Origin: Geobacter sp.
Lineage (GTDB): Bacteria > Desulfobacterota > Desulfuromonadia > Geobacterales > Geobacteraceae
Direction of reading: 5' to 3'
Length of the DNA: 45,776 bases
Assembly: GCA_003499925.1 (NCBI GenBank)
Contig: DNRQ01000091.1
Location: 659 to 46,434 of the forward strand
Position 1 is the stretch's first letter. Each line of letters starts with the position of its first letter. The translations under genes were made by a program, and so were the position numbers. Positions 24,296-32,645 of this stretch are shown piece by piece. The notes under the pieces were generated by a model. It was not told the DNA's origin and made no database searches. It worked only from the letters and a program-made list of their open reading frames with translations.

Positions 24296-24365
24296 AATAC
24301 TAAACCAATCGTGAGATTGGGACGGAAAGCCTAATGGGTCTTACTGAGACAGCCGGGTCGCCGAA
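24296..24365 (+). promoter_or_regulatory. GEMM-I-like cyclic-dinucleotide riboswitch aptamer
   Basis: The segment fits the GEMM-I layout: AAACC leading into P2 (CCAATC, GTGA tetraloop, GATTGG at 24305-24320), then GGGACGGAAAGCC, a P3-like hairpin (GTCT...AGAC, 24338-24350) and the 3' block AGCCGGGTCGCCG. GEMM-I RNAs bind c-di-GMP; the GEMM-Ib variants I associate with Geobacter bind 3',3'-cGAMP. Two deviations are visible: GACGG instead of GACGC in the core, and a poor 5' partner for the P1 stem. The 3' block is shared with the terminator that follows, as in a transcriptional switch. Ligand type cannot be decided by eye. Confidence 0.72.
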
Positions 24366-24396
24366 ATATCCTGAGATATTACGGCCCCGGCTTTAT
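24351..24396 (+). terminator. Riboswitch-linked intrinsic terminator
   Basis: Long imperfect stem from AGCCGGG and CCG...AATATC to GATATT...CGG and CCCCGGCT, followed by TTATTGT. Its 5' arm reuses the 3' strand of the aptamer, so aptamer and terminator should exclude each other. It ends about 230 nt before the start codon. Confidence 0.75.
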
Positions 24397-24627
24397 TGTG
24401 TCTGCAGCATGACAATTCAGGGACTTCAATCAAGGAGAATACAGTCAAAGAGTGCCAAGCTCGCGAGTTACCATTCCCACATCCGCTCTGAGTACCAATT
24501 TAGCTCAACCACCAAACTCAGCGCCCGAAATAAAGGGCAGGAATTTGAAAAAGCATCAACTAAGAGAGCTGCGTCACAACGGCAAGGCCGCACGGCTAGG
24601 CCGAAAATTAGAGGAGAAGAGGATTTT

Positions 24628-26178
24628 ATGACAGAAAAACCGATTTCGAGGCGAAGAAATACAATATCGAGGCTCGTCTATCTTGCTGCCGTTTCGGTGG
24701 CAGTAATCGCTACCTTAGGTCAACTCTCCATCCCAACTGCAGAAGCGGGACAAGTAAACCTGTCCTGGAGCGCGCCGACCAACTCCAACGGGTCGCAGGT
24801 CAGCGACCTGGCCGGGTACCGGCTCCACACTGGGAATGTACCAGGGAGTTATCAGCAAAGCGTCGACGTCGGAAAGCAGACGAGCTATACGCTTGGCTCT
24901 CTTAGTGACGGTGCCTCCTACTATTTTGCCGTTACTGCGTACAATACTGCCGGATTAGAGAGCCAATATTCAAATGAGATAAAAAAGACCGCTCTGGCTT
25001 CGACGGCTACCTACAGCATCACGGCAAGTTCCGGAACCGGCGGGACGATCACTGCGGTGAACAACGCCTATACCAGCCAATCTACCAATGGAACGCTAAC
25101 CATCTCCAGCGCAACAGTCACTGCCGGTTCGAGCCAGACCTTTAGCATTGCAGCCGGCGCCGGCTATCGGATTAGCGACGTTTCAGTGGACGGAGTTTCA
25201 GTCGGTCCGGTCACGTCATATAGCTTCGGCAGCGTAACTGCAAACCACACCATTGCAGCCAGCTTCGCCCTAACCACCGCCACCAGCTTCACCATCACGG
25301 CATCAGCCGGTGCCGGCGGAAGCATCACACCGTCTGGAACCGCTACCATCAACTCCGGCGCCAGCAAGACCTACACCATCACTGCAGCGACCGGGTACCG
25401 TATCTCGGGCGTCACGGTGGACGGAGTCTCGGTCGGTACGGCCGCCTCGTACACCTTCAGCAACATAGCTGCCAACCACACCATCGTCGCCAGCTTCGCC
25501 CTAACCACCGCCACCAGCTTCACCATCACCGCATCAGCCGGCACCGGCGGGAGCATCACTCCGTCAGGAACCGCTACGGTCGACTACGGCGCCAGCAAGA
25601 CCTACACCATCACTGCAGCGACCGGATATTTGATCTCGAACGTCAAGGTGGACGGCATCTCGATGGGTTCCATCGCGTCGTACAGCTTTAGCAGCATTCG
25701 CGCAAGCCATACCATTCAGGCCAGCTTTTTGGTTTCGGGAACCGTTGCCTTCGCTACCAACTGCGGTGGCGGTCAATACACCGACTCTAAGGGGGTCGTT
25801 TATCGGGCGGATGCCAGATATTCAGGCGGATCGACTAGCTCGACGACACCAGCGATCACCGGCACCAGCGATGATCCGCTGTACCAGAAGGACCGATACG
25901 GCAACTTTTACTATGCGATCCCTGTCGCAAACGGGAATTACAGCGTCACCTTGAAATTTGCCGAAACCTACTGGTGGATACCGGGGAAGCGGGTGTTCAG
26001 CACATTGATAAATGGCCAGACAGTCATAAGCAACCTGGATATATTCTCCAAGGTCGGACAGAATGCAGCCTATGATGTCGTAGTTCCGGTCCGTGTAATT
26101 AACGGTGTTATCAAGATCAGTTTCACAAGCACAATAGATTGGCCAAAAATAAGCGCTATCATGGTGCGACGTATGTGA
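24628..26178 (+). CDS. Secreted FNIII / InlB-like repeat / malectin-domain protein
   Basis: Protein of 516 residues, exported: a basic N-terminus and hydrophobic helix end in TAEA-GQ, with cleavage near residue 40. Then a fibronectin type III domain (VNLSWSAPT ... YYFAVTAYNTAGLESQYSNE), three divergent InlB B-repeat-like units (each with TITAA/SIAAG...GYRIS..TVDGVSVG...ANHTI.ASFAL) and a C-terminal malectin-like carbohydrate-binding domain (ATNCGGGQYTDSKG, YAIPVANGNYSVTLKFAETYW). It looks like a glycan-binding surface or matrix protein. ATG at 24628 follows GAGG. The 330-nt leader contains a cyclic-dinucleotide-type switch, and the gene diverges from an exopolysaccharide operon, so binding that polysaccharide is an attractive guess. 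Confidence 0.88.
   Translation: MTEKPISRRRNTISRLVYLAAVSVAVIATLGQLSIPTAEAGQVNLSWSAPTNSNGSQVSDLAGYRLHTGNVPGSYQQSVDVGKQTSYTLGSLSDGASYYFAVTAYNTAGLESQYSNEIKKTALASTATYSITASSGTGGTITAVNNAYTSQSTNGTLTISSATVTAGSSQTFSIAAGAGYRISDVSVDGVSVGPVTSYSFGSVTANHTIAASFALTTATSFTITASAGAGGSITPSGTATINSGASKTYTITAATGYRISGVTVDGVSVGTAASYTFSNIAANHTIVASFALTTATSFTITASAGTGGSITPSGTATVDYGASKTYTITAATGYLISNVKVDGISMGSIASYSFSSIRASHTIQASFLVSGTVAFATNCGGGQYTDSKGVVYRADARYSGGSTSSTTPAITGTSDDPLYQKDRYGNFYYAIPVANGNYSVTLKFAETYWWIPGKRVFSTLINGQTVISNLDIFSKVGQNAAYDVVVPVRVINGVIKISFTSTIDWPKISAIMVRRM
25261..25722 (+). repeat. Two 231-bp direct repeats inside the malectin-protein gene
   Basis: Two consecutive units (25261-25491 and 25492-25722) of exactly 231 bp (77 codons) encode InlB-like repeats. 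Long stretches are almost identical in DNA, for example the block starting AGCTTCGCC at 25261 and 25492 and the block CAGCAAGACCTACACC 231 bp apart. The high identity points to recent duplication or conversion. The upstream third repeat is more diverged. Confidence 0.85.
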
Positions 26179-26230
26179 CCTGAAGGGGTTCTGTAATAGC
26201 CCAAAGTATCTAAAACGAAATGAAATGAGT

Positions 26231-26287
26231 GAGGCAACGTTGTTGATTGGCCGAAATCGGCGCTATCAACAACGTTGCCTCTTTGTT
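26231..26287. terminator. Strong bidirectional terminator
   Basis: Perfect 17-bp stem GAGGCAACGTTGTTGAT / ATCAACAACGTTGCCTC enclosing a 17-base loop that itself contains a GGCCG-AAAT-CGGC hairpin. TTTGTT follows on the plus strand. It lies between the convergent malectin-protein and acetyltransferase genes. Confidence 0.88.
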
Positions 26288-26338
26288 CTCCCGGCACAGA
26301 CATAGGAAGCAGGAACGGCACGGAGATAACGTCTGGCT

Positions 26339-27040
26339 CTACCTCGATTCCTGTTCCGACTGCGTCTCTCCCTCCCCATTCAACTGCACATCAGCAGGGA
26401 CTCCATAAATCTCTATTGAGTTGTCATAATCTCTCTTGATCACCCGCATCGGATTCCCCATGACCAGTACACGCGGAGGCAAGCTGCGGGACACCACGGT
26501 TAGCGGACCGATGCTGACTCCATCTCCGATCTGTATATCGCCATAAACCACAGAACCGGTGGCGATTGAGACGCGGTCACCCAGTACCGGCACGCCCTCC
26601 CCCCCGGCACGGCGCCCCACCGTCACGTTTTGCATGATACTGCAGTCCGAGCCCATTCGGACCGCACCGATAACGATCCCGCCAAAATGCACGATGTGTA
26701 GACCGCCACCGATCCGGGCATGGTTATCGATGTGGATGCCCCAGCAGATGATGCAGAGCTTATGCAGAAAGAAGTGCACGATCTTCACTGGGAACTGGAG
26801 AGGCCACGGTGCGAGGCGGGTCATCCAGGCACCCAAACGATGAATAAGGACAGCCTGCAGGCCAGGAGCATCTGCGAGCACACGCAGTCGCGCTGATAAC
26901 CCGCCGTCCCTCCCGTCCATTTTCACATGCCGTTCAATGTCGCGGCGCATAAGGGCAAAGATGCTTTCGCGAGCGGGCTCGAAGTAGTCGCGCGTCGTGC
27001 AAATCTCCGGCCGCCCGCCTTGCCCTTCGATAGCGTTCAT
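26339..27040 (-). CDS. Serine O-acetyltransferase-like hexapeptide transferase
   Basis: Protein of 233 residues. The N-terminal helical part (FALMRRDIERHVKMDGRD) is followed by a left-handed beta-helix of hexapeptide repeats (GIHIDNHARIGGGLHIVHFGG, then IGAVRMGSDCSIMQNVTVGR), as in serine acetyltransferases, and the end GNPMRVIKRDYD. Enzymes of this shape in polysaccharide loci often acetylate a sugar rather than serine, and no cysteine-synthesis gene is nearby. The ATG at 27040 is favoured because GGAG lies seven bases upstream; it overlaps the stop of the preceding gene. Last gene of the operon, before the bidirectional terminator. Confidence 0.85.
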   Translation of the reverse strand: MNAIEGQGGRPEICTTRDYFEPARESIFALMRRDIERHVKMDGRDGGLSARLRVLADAPGLQAVLIHRLGAWMTRLAPWPLQFPVKIVHFFLHKLCIICWGIHIDNHARIGGGLHIVHFGGIVIGAVRMGSDCSIMQNVTVGRRAGGEGVPVLGDRVSIATGSVVYGDIQIGDGVSIGPLTVVSRSLPPRVLVMGNPMRVIKRDYDNSIEIYGVPADVQLNGEGETQSEQESR

Positions 27041-27042
27041 TG

Positions 27043-28128
27043 TCATACTCCTGTTCCTGGACCTTGGCAAGGCGACCCGTCCTGGCACAACTCCAGAAAT
27101 CCGCTGTGCGGCAAGGTGTCTCCACGCTTCGCGGCCGAATCCGTGCGGCGGCGAAGCCGTTCGACAACCGGGATAAAGGAGTCTGGGGTCAATGGTGCGA
27201 GGTCGAAGAGGAACCTGAGCGGGACATCACCATAGAAGGAGGCCCACGCCGAGAAACTGCTCGGCGGTCCCAAGATCATATCGCATTGACTCAAGGCCAA
27301 CAGCTCCTCCATGAACCGACCGGAACCGAAAGCGACCGGCAGTCCCTGAAAGGCGTCCTGATGCAGACTCTCGTCACTGCAAACCAGAAAACGAACCGGC
27401 TTGGGACTGCCGAAAAGCTCTTGAACCTCCCGCATCTTCGCGGCATATTGCTCGATCGAATAGAACCAGAGGCCAGACTTGTGTCGCTTGTAGTCACCCC
27501 GTCGCATGTGAATCCCGCAAAGTACGCATTCGGTGCCGGCCCGTGCTTTCCCGACCAGCATCATCGCGGCACCGACATAGGAAGTTTTGGGTGCCAGAAA
27601 CTCAAGGATCTCACGCCTGTACTTGACCAGTGATTCCCAGTCCCGGAATTCAAGTCCCTCCACGAAAACCACCCGCTTTCTCAGAGCCGACAGCCACTCA
27701 ACTCCACGAAGATCGAAGGCTCGCTCGGCACCTCTATACCGCCTTATATCAACGTGCGAGTGAACGGGGGTGGAGACCAGGCGTATGGTGGAAAATGCAC
27801 GTAAAGGCCACCGGACCAACTCGAAGAGCAGCCGACGCAGGTAGCGACCGGAGGTCGTTCCGGGTCGCGGCGGAAACCTACAGAAGAGATCGTCTTTTAG
27901 ATTCTCAAAGTGCTCCGCATACTCATAAAAAGCGATGTTGGCCAAATCGTATCCGTATTCGCAACTGTTCCCTATGAAGTTTGCAAACAACCAAAGCCTG
28001 TTACAGAGACGCCCTGAAGGGTGGGCAACGACTACCAGCGGCTGCGCCCTCTGTGCCTCCTTTATAACCTCCAATGCCGCGCTTGACTGGCATGCTGCTA
28101 TGTGATCCTTCGTAGATGTCTTTGTCAT
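27043..28128 (-). CDS. GT11-like (alpha-1,2-fucosyltransferase-type) glycosyltransferase
   Basis: Protein of about 361 residues with two landmarks of the fucosyltransferase group: GRLCNRLWLFANF near residue 40 and GIHMRRGDY near residue 215 (the HxRRxDY nucleotide-sugar motif). A further conserved-looking stretch is CDMILGPPSSFSAWASFYG. It would add fucose or a related deoxysugar to the repeat unit in the cytoplasm. ATG at 28128 is chosen over a GTG at 28140 because of AGGTG upstream. Its stop overlaps the start region of the acetyltransferase. Sequence divergence is high, so the donor sugar is uncertain. Confidence 0.75.
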   Translation of the reverse strand: MTKTSTKDHIAACQSSAALEVIKEAQRAQPLVVVAHPSGRLCNRLWLFANFIGNSCEYGYDLANIAFYEYAEHFENLKDDLFCRFPPRPGTTSGRYLRRLLFELVRWPLRAFSTIRLVSTPVHSHVDIRRYRGAERAFDLRGVEWLSALRKRVVFVEGLEFRDWESLVKYRREILEFLAPKTSYVGAAMMLVGKARAGTECVLCGIHMRRGDYKRHKSGLWFYSIEQYAAKMREVQELFGSPKPVRFLVCSDESLHQDAFQGLPVAFGSGRFMEELLALSQCDMILGPPSSFSAWASFYGDVPLRFLFDLAPLTPDSFIPVVERLRRRTDSAAKRGDTLPHSGFLELCQDGSPCQGPGTGV

Positions 28129-28218
28129 GAAAAGCCGCACCTCAATATAGAAGAACGTGGTTCACTTCGGTAATGCAGGGTGGGGGATCGTGGGGTGGTC
28201 GGAATAGACCGTTTCGGA

Positions 28219-29109
28219 TCAGCAATAAGACTCAATAAGCCCTTTTGTTTCAATTATATTCCGGGCGCTTGATGCTCCGAAGACAACAGATTTTATTCCC
28301 AAATCACTACAGACATACGCTATGGCATCTTTTGGCTTCACAGCACCTGAAGCAAGGACAGACATCGCGACAGGCTGAAAATGCTTCTCCCTGATCGTTT
28401 TTTCATAACTTGATATATCCGGGTTCACCAGATAACCGGCTTTGTTGATGGAAAAACACACTATGGGATTTTCAATTCCGCATTCACCAAGAAAGTCGAC
28501 CAGCTTAACCATATTCATGGTGTTGAAGCCAGCTTGCACATCGTATTTATCTCTCAAATACCGCACATACTCGACAAATATCTCCTTTATCCCAAACCCA
28601 AGCAGTAAGTCGGTTACTATGTTCTGAAGAAATACGACCTTTACAGTGAGGTTTCGAAATATTTTCATCTCCACATCGACCAACAACTGCATTGTTTTGA
28701 TAATATCTTTGTCGAAAAATATCTTACTCCCCTTGCCGATCATTCCCAACAACTCACCAGCATTGCTGTCTGAAACAAGAACCTCCTTGATGGCGCCGAA
28801 AATACCTTTCTCAGCCACGATGTTGGCATATTTGTGCGCGTAAGGCATGGATGGATACAAGACGAGGTCGGCATATCGACCGGGATTATTGCGTAGGTGA
28901 TCGCAAATCTCTCTGGCCCGCTCATTGGTATTCAGCATGAAAGCTCTGACTCCGTTATCATACGCGGTGTCAATCACGTCGGTGATTGCCTTCAGTGTCC
29001 TGAATTTCACAGCCAATGCATCTGCTTTTTCCTCAGACATATGATTAATGCCGAAGAATTGGTTATCTCCAAGTATTACGTTATCGAGCATGACGTAATC
29101 TCCAATCAT
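28219..29109 (-). CDS. TIM-barrel-like protein of unknown function, partner of oxidoreductase
   Basis: Protein of 296 residues beginning LDNVILGDNQFFGINHMSEEKA. Alternating strands and helices (AFMLNTNERAREICDHL, VVFLQNIVTDLLL, PVAMSVLASGAVKP, KSVVFGASSARNI) suggest a TIM barrel, vaguely like the aldo/keto reductase or sugar-isomerase folds; I do not see a clear catalytic motif. Its ATG overlaps the TGA of the Gfo/Idh/MocA oxidoreductase (ATGA), so the two are translationally coupled and probably act on the same sugar intermediate. The specific reaction is unknown. Confidence 0.7.
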   Translation of the reverse strand: MIGDYVMLDNVILGDNQFFGINHMSEEKADALAVKFRTLKAITDVIDTAYDNGVRAFMLNTNERAREICDHLRNNPGRYADLVLYPSMPYAHKYANIVAEKGIFGAIKEVLVSDSNAGELLGMIGKGSKIFFDKDIIKTMQLLVDVEMKIFRNLTVKVVFLQNIVTDLLLGFGIKEIFVEYVRYLRDKYDVQAGFNTMNMVKLVDFLGECGIENPIVCFSINKAGYLVNPDISSYEKTIREKHFQPVAMSVLASGAVKPKDAIAYVCSDLGIKSVVFGASSARNIIETKGLIESYC

Positions 29110-30182
29110 TGTAATATCTTCCCGAATAGAGACGCAGGCTGCTTTTTTTCGGCAGCGAAAGACTGTGCGGCATCCCTGGCGATTTCCTCGATTACTGCAT
29201 CCGTTTTCAGCGCTTCGGCGAAATTTGCCTGATTCCTCGGTTCCTTGGTCTGGACGCTTTCAACGAAATGATCCAGTTGTCTGGTGAACTCATTACCCCT
29301 GACATAGAATCTGACACTTTGTGCGATATCCGTTATGTAACGGGTGTTCCATCCCTCAAAAAAGCCATAGGCTTCAGCTGGCTCCCTCAAATAAACCTTA
29401 TAAGCATGCTTGTCTGCGACAATTTTCCCTTTTGTTCCAAAGGCCTTTACTATATTTGTCGGCTTTCGATAGGAGGCGTCGCTCCAATTGACATGAATGG
29501 TGCCGCTATAGCCGCCCTTGTAAACCAGAGTGGAGCTGACCAGGTCCTCAACATCGGAGGAAAATATGTTCTGCATGACGCTCCCGGTCACCCTGTCGGG
29601 CTTTCCGAACAGATATACGGCGAGATTAATGCAGTGAGAGGCCATTTCGTACATGCAACCGCCGCCCATTTTCTTTTTGCCCCGCCAGCTGGATTTCGAA
29701 TCCTTCAGCACCGTCGCCCCGTACATCTCCGAACTGAAGTTTTTTACCTCTCCGATGACACCTGCCTCGATCAGTTTTTTGACTTCCATAAATATCTCGT
29801 TGAAACCATTGACGTAACCAACCTGGTTGACCAACGACGTCCCTGCAAGACGGCTGAGGATTTTCTCTCCGTCGCCGACATTCAAGCAGAGAGGCTTCTC
29901 GGAGAAGATGTGCACGTTACTGTCAATTGCGGCGTTTATGATTTCAGCATGTGATTCGGTAGGCGTTGAAATAACCACGAAATCGAGCTGCTCATTGGCC
30001 AGCATTTTTCTGAAATCTGAATAAATATTGGCGCTCAGGTACTTCTTTAATGCATCCAGCACTGTATTCGATGCGTCACATAGCGCCACTACATCGACAT
30101 CTGGATGGTTATTGAGAATAGAAAAGTGGGTAATACCCATTCTGCCGAATCCGATAAAACCGGCTTTCAACCTCACGCTCAT
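29106..30182 (-). CDS. Gfo/Idh/MocA-family oxidoreductase
   Basis: Protein of 358 residues. The N-terminal Rossmann fold begins GFIGFGRMGITHFSIL, and the signature SEKPLCL (EKP with the catalytic-type Lys) follows near residue 95. The C-terminal part has the GGGCMYEMASHCINLAVYLFG segment, with the histidine expected at the active site. Such enzymes oxidise or reduce sugars, often nucleotide sugars, in glycan loci. A strong AAGGAGG directly precedes the ATG at 30182, very close; a GTG six bases inside (30176) has better spacing and may be the true start. Coupled to the TIM-barrel gene downstream. Confidence 0.9.
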   Translation of the reverse strand: MSVRLKAGFIGFGRMGITHFSILNNHPDVDVVALCDASNTVLDALKKYLSANIYSDFRKMLANEQLDFVVISTPTESHAEIINAAIDSNVHIFSEKPLCLNVGDGEKILSRLAGTSLVNQVGYVNGFNEIFMEVKKLIEAGVIGEVKNFSSEMYGATVLKDSKSSWRGKKKMGGGCMYEMASHCINLAVYLFGKPDRVTGSVMQNIFSSDVEDLVSSTLVYKGGYSGTIHVNWSDASYRKPTNIVKAFGTKGKIVADKHAYKVYLREPAEAYGFFEGWNTRYITDIAQSVRFYVRGNEFTRQLDHFVESVQTKEPRNQANFAEALKTDAVIEEIARDAAQSFAAEKKQPASLFGKILQ

Positions 30183-30238
30183 ACCTCCTTATCTCTAAGT
30201 TATTTCTCCGAGCAAGTAGCGGTTGGAGTGATCAGAAG

Positions 30239-30700
30239 TCATCCGTGGTAGAGATCTCTTACCATGCTTTCAATGTACCTCCCTCCAAAGAACCTTTGAT
30301 GCTCATATGGCGATATCTTAAAATGAGTTGAATGCGCAACAAGGTCGGGAAGTGCTTCAATATGCCAGCAAACCAAGCCCCATTTCTTCCGGGCAACAAC
30401 GTCCGAAAGGTCTTTTTGGTGGCTATCATCTCGGTCCAGGTTAGGAACCACGATGATGCGCTTTTGCATCTCCAGAAGGGTAAATATGGTTCCAGCACCT
30501 GCGTGCGTGATGACAAGATCAGAGTTCCGGTAGGAAGATATTATGTCATTTACATAGTTGAAATAATCAAACCTCCGGGGAATGTATGATGCAGCATTGG
30601 AGATCTGCAGTGTTATTGCCAGTGATGCATCCAGGTTCTCGTCACAGAAGCGGATAAGCTTATCAAAAGGAGTGGTTCCCACCGTGATCAGAATTTTCAT
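30239..30700 (-). CDS. Alg13/PssE-like glycosyltransferase catalytic subunit
   Basis: Protein of 153 residues equal to the C-terminal half of a GT28/MurG-type transferase. It starts ILITVGTTPFDKLIRF, has the nucleotide-sugar-binding stretch SDLVITHAGAGTIFTLLEM (G-x-GT near His) and VVPNLDRDDSHQKDLSDVVA. Family knowledge: such short proteins (Alg13, PssE, EpsE) supply the donor site and need a separate membrane subunit. That subunit is encoded directly upstream with a 4-bp overlap. The pair probably adds a sugar to the lipid-linked repeat unit. Confidence 0.9.
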   Translation of the reverse strand: MKILITVGTTPFDKLIRFCDENLDASLAITLQISNAASYIPRRFDYFNYVNDIISSYRNSDLVITHAGAGTIFTLLEMQKRIIVVPNLDRDDSHQKDLSDVVARKKWGLVCWHIEALPDLVAHSTHFKISPYEHQRFFGGRYIESMVRDLYHG

Positions 30701-31200
30701 AACTGCCCCATATAGAGAGCTCTATCGTAAAACTTCTTGATCTCTTCATTTTGCACAAAGAAGACATCAGCAATACGGTACATTATTAAGCCTGAAATCG
30801 AGGGACGTGAAAAGCGGCACCAGCTTTCGAAGAACACTACTTCCGCGCCAAGCAACTTGGCGACAATGGAGGGAACGATGGCAACCCCCGATCCCGTGGA
30901 GATCAAGAGGCGAATATCATATTGAAGAAACAGCTTGATGGTTTGAATCAGATTCGCAAGGACCAGGAAAGGAATTGCCAAGACGGCAAGGATATTTGCG
31001 TAGTCCGGGCGAACCTTGTAGATCTTCGAGTACTCTCCGTATCTTTTATCGCCGGGTTTCGTCGGAGACTGAGCAATAAGGGTCAATCCATCGGTTTCTA
31101 TATGGCAGAGCAGCCTCCTCATTTGTTCCGTATGGCCGCCGGTGCCGAAGTTGCAAATTATCGCCTTTTCCCGATGACGCTTACTACCCGATTTAGTCAT
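30697..31200 (-). CDS. Alg14/PssD-like membrane subunit of glycosyltransferase
   Basis: Protein of 167 residues with the N-terminal NFGTGGHTEQMRRLL loop typical of Alg14-type acceptor subunits. A hydrophobic segment (ILAVLAIPFLVLANLIQTI) could hold it at the membrane, and VVFFESWCRFSRPSISGLIMY near the C-terminus resembles the conserved FESW region of PssD/EpsD. It recruits the Alg13-like partner encoded next. ATG at 31200 has GGAG five bases upstream. Confidence 0.9.
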   Translation of the reverse strand: MTKSGSKRHREKAIICNFGTGGHTEQMRRLLCHIETDGLTLIAQSPTKPGDKRYGEYSKIYKVRPDYANILAVLAIPFLVLANLIQTIKLFLQYDIRLLISTGSGVAIVPSIVAKLLGAEVVFFESWCRFSRPSISGLIMYRIADVFFVQNEEIKKFYDRALYMGQL

Positions 31201-31275
31201 ACTAACTCCTGCATCAAATCAAATCGCCAAGTCGCAAGGGGTGCATCATGAGTACAAGCTGAAGGTAACTATGAT

Positions 31276-32235
31276 TCAGATGTTTACTATCTCACCATAC
31301 AATTGCCTGATGCGACCGGCTATGTTTTGAATATCCATCGATTGGACGCATTTACTGTTGTCCATTTTCGACCTGTCTGTTATCCGTTCGACAAGCGTCA
31401 TCGCTGCATCTGCGATAGTACAGGGGTCTCTATCCGGGACCACCACGCCAAACTCCACTAAGGCGGCCCATTCCCATACGTCGCCCACGTCGACAGAGAC
31501 AAACGGCAGCTTCGCCGCGATGGCTTCTTTAATTACGGTTGGAGAGCCCTCGGATATGGAGGTCAGCAGCATGATGTCGCAGTTCCAGTAGATTTGCTGG
31601 ATGCTTTTCCGGTGGATGTTCACCAGATGGACTTCCTCCACAGTGATCCCTCTCCGTTCCAGTTCCTGACGCACAGCCCGAAACAGGCCATAATCCTTGA
31701 TCTTCCTTGCCGGATCCGACGGGAACAACACCTTAAGCTCGCCGCGCGCTCTGCGACTCGGTCCCCTGCCGTGACTAGACGGCAGTGCGAACTTCTTCAC
31801 AGCTATGCCGCAAGGAATCACTTCTCCATAACCCAGAGACTCCCTGAGCTTTTGCGCGACGACTATGACTTTTGTCGCCCGCGGCGCCAGGAGTCTGGAC
31901 ACCTGCTTGGACGGATTCACTAACAGGTCTGAACCATGAAAGGTGACAACCACTGGAGCGCGTACCAAGAGCGTGGAAACGAGCGTCAGTCCGAAATGGG
32001 CATGAACAAGGTCATATCTCCCTTTCTTCACGACTGCAGGCAAGAGTAGCATCTCCCGCAAATACTCCCATCTTGGCCTTTCACCCTCAATTACTCGAAC
32101 ATCCACCGCCAGATCGGGGCAGTATTCACGCAACGACTCAACCTGCTCCTTGACGAAAGGGCTCACAAGAGGTCTGTCGGCTGTCGGATAGATGTTGGTA
32201 ACGACTAGGACTCTCAATGCGTCCACTACGGTCAT
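31276..32235 (-). CDS. Glycosyltransferase family 4-like protein
   Basis: GT-B fold transferase of about 319 residues. N-terminal domain: RVLVVTNIYPTADRPLVSPFV, YDLVHAHFGLTL and VVTFHGSDLL. C-terminal domain: DIMLLTSISEGSPTVIKEAIAAK, the E-x7-E-like donor-binding motif. It would add a sugar to the growing repeat unit on the cytoplasmic face. I start it at the ATG at 32235, which has AGGA seven bases upstream. The reading frame is open for another 74 codons that match a methyltransferase remnant, so the longer form is not the native protein. Confidence 0.88.
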   Translation of the reverse strand: MTVVDALRVLVVTNIYPTADRPLVSPFVKEQVESLREYCPDLAVDVRVIEGERPRWEYLREMLLLPAVVKKGRYDLVHAHFGLTLVSTLLVRAPVVVTFHGSDLLVNPSKQVSRLLAPRATKVIVVAQKLRESLGYGEVIPCGIAVKKFALPSSHGRGPSRRARGELKVLFPSDPARKIKDYGLFRAVRQELERRGITVEEVHLVNIHRKSIQQIYWNCDIMLLTSISEGSPTVIKEAIAAKLPFVSVDVGDVWEWAALVEFGVVVPDRDPCTIADAAMTLVERITDRSKMDNSKCVQSMDIQNIAGRIRQLYGEIVNI

Positions 32236-32645
32236 TTTATATCCTGGGCAGCAATCATAGTGCTCAATCAGGCCGGCTGACACCACGGCGTCAAAGCCCT
32301 GTTCCCTTTGGTACTCCCGCAATCCCCGAGAGCTATCTCGGCGTGAATACCTGCGTTGGCCAGATATGAACGGGCTTCCTCTACTCCGCGCGGTGCGTAG
32401 TCGATGCCGTAAAGTTTGAGGTCGGAACGTATGCGCCCGATCCGCACCAGGATCCACCCCGGTGCACAGCCGATCTCCAGCAGTGAGCCCCCCTGTGGCA
32501 CGGGCGCGACCAGGGAGCGAAACACGAGGTCGTGCTTGACGTCCAGAACCCGCTTAACGGCAGAACGAAACGTCGGCGTGCCGCTCCCCTGGCCCGCCCT
32601 TTCTTTATTCCAAAACTCCGCGCCTGCCCTGTCCGGCCCCGTCAT
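32236..32645 (-). pseudogene. SAM-dependent methyltransferase remnant, frameshifted and truncated
   Basis: The frame from ATG 32645 encodes a class I methyltransferase start, including SLLEIGCAPGWILVRIG (SAM-binding motif I) and KLYGIDYAPRGVEEA (motif II), then runs off as GNRALTPWCQPA. The expected continuation, FDAVVSAGLIEHYD (motif IV region), appears in another frame, the one that reads on into the downstream glycosyltransferase. The last third of the enzyme is missing. So this gene has both a frameshift and a 3' deletion that joined it to the GT4 gene. Its start overlaps the 3' end of the preceding glycosyltransferase by 41 bp. Confidence 0.8.

Noticed and set aside
25261..25722. CRISPR-like direct repeats
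   Set aside because: The 231-bp units are in frame and encode InlB-like protein repeats; there are no spacers.
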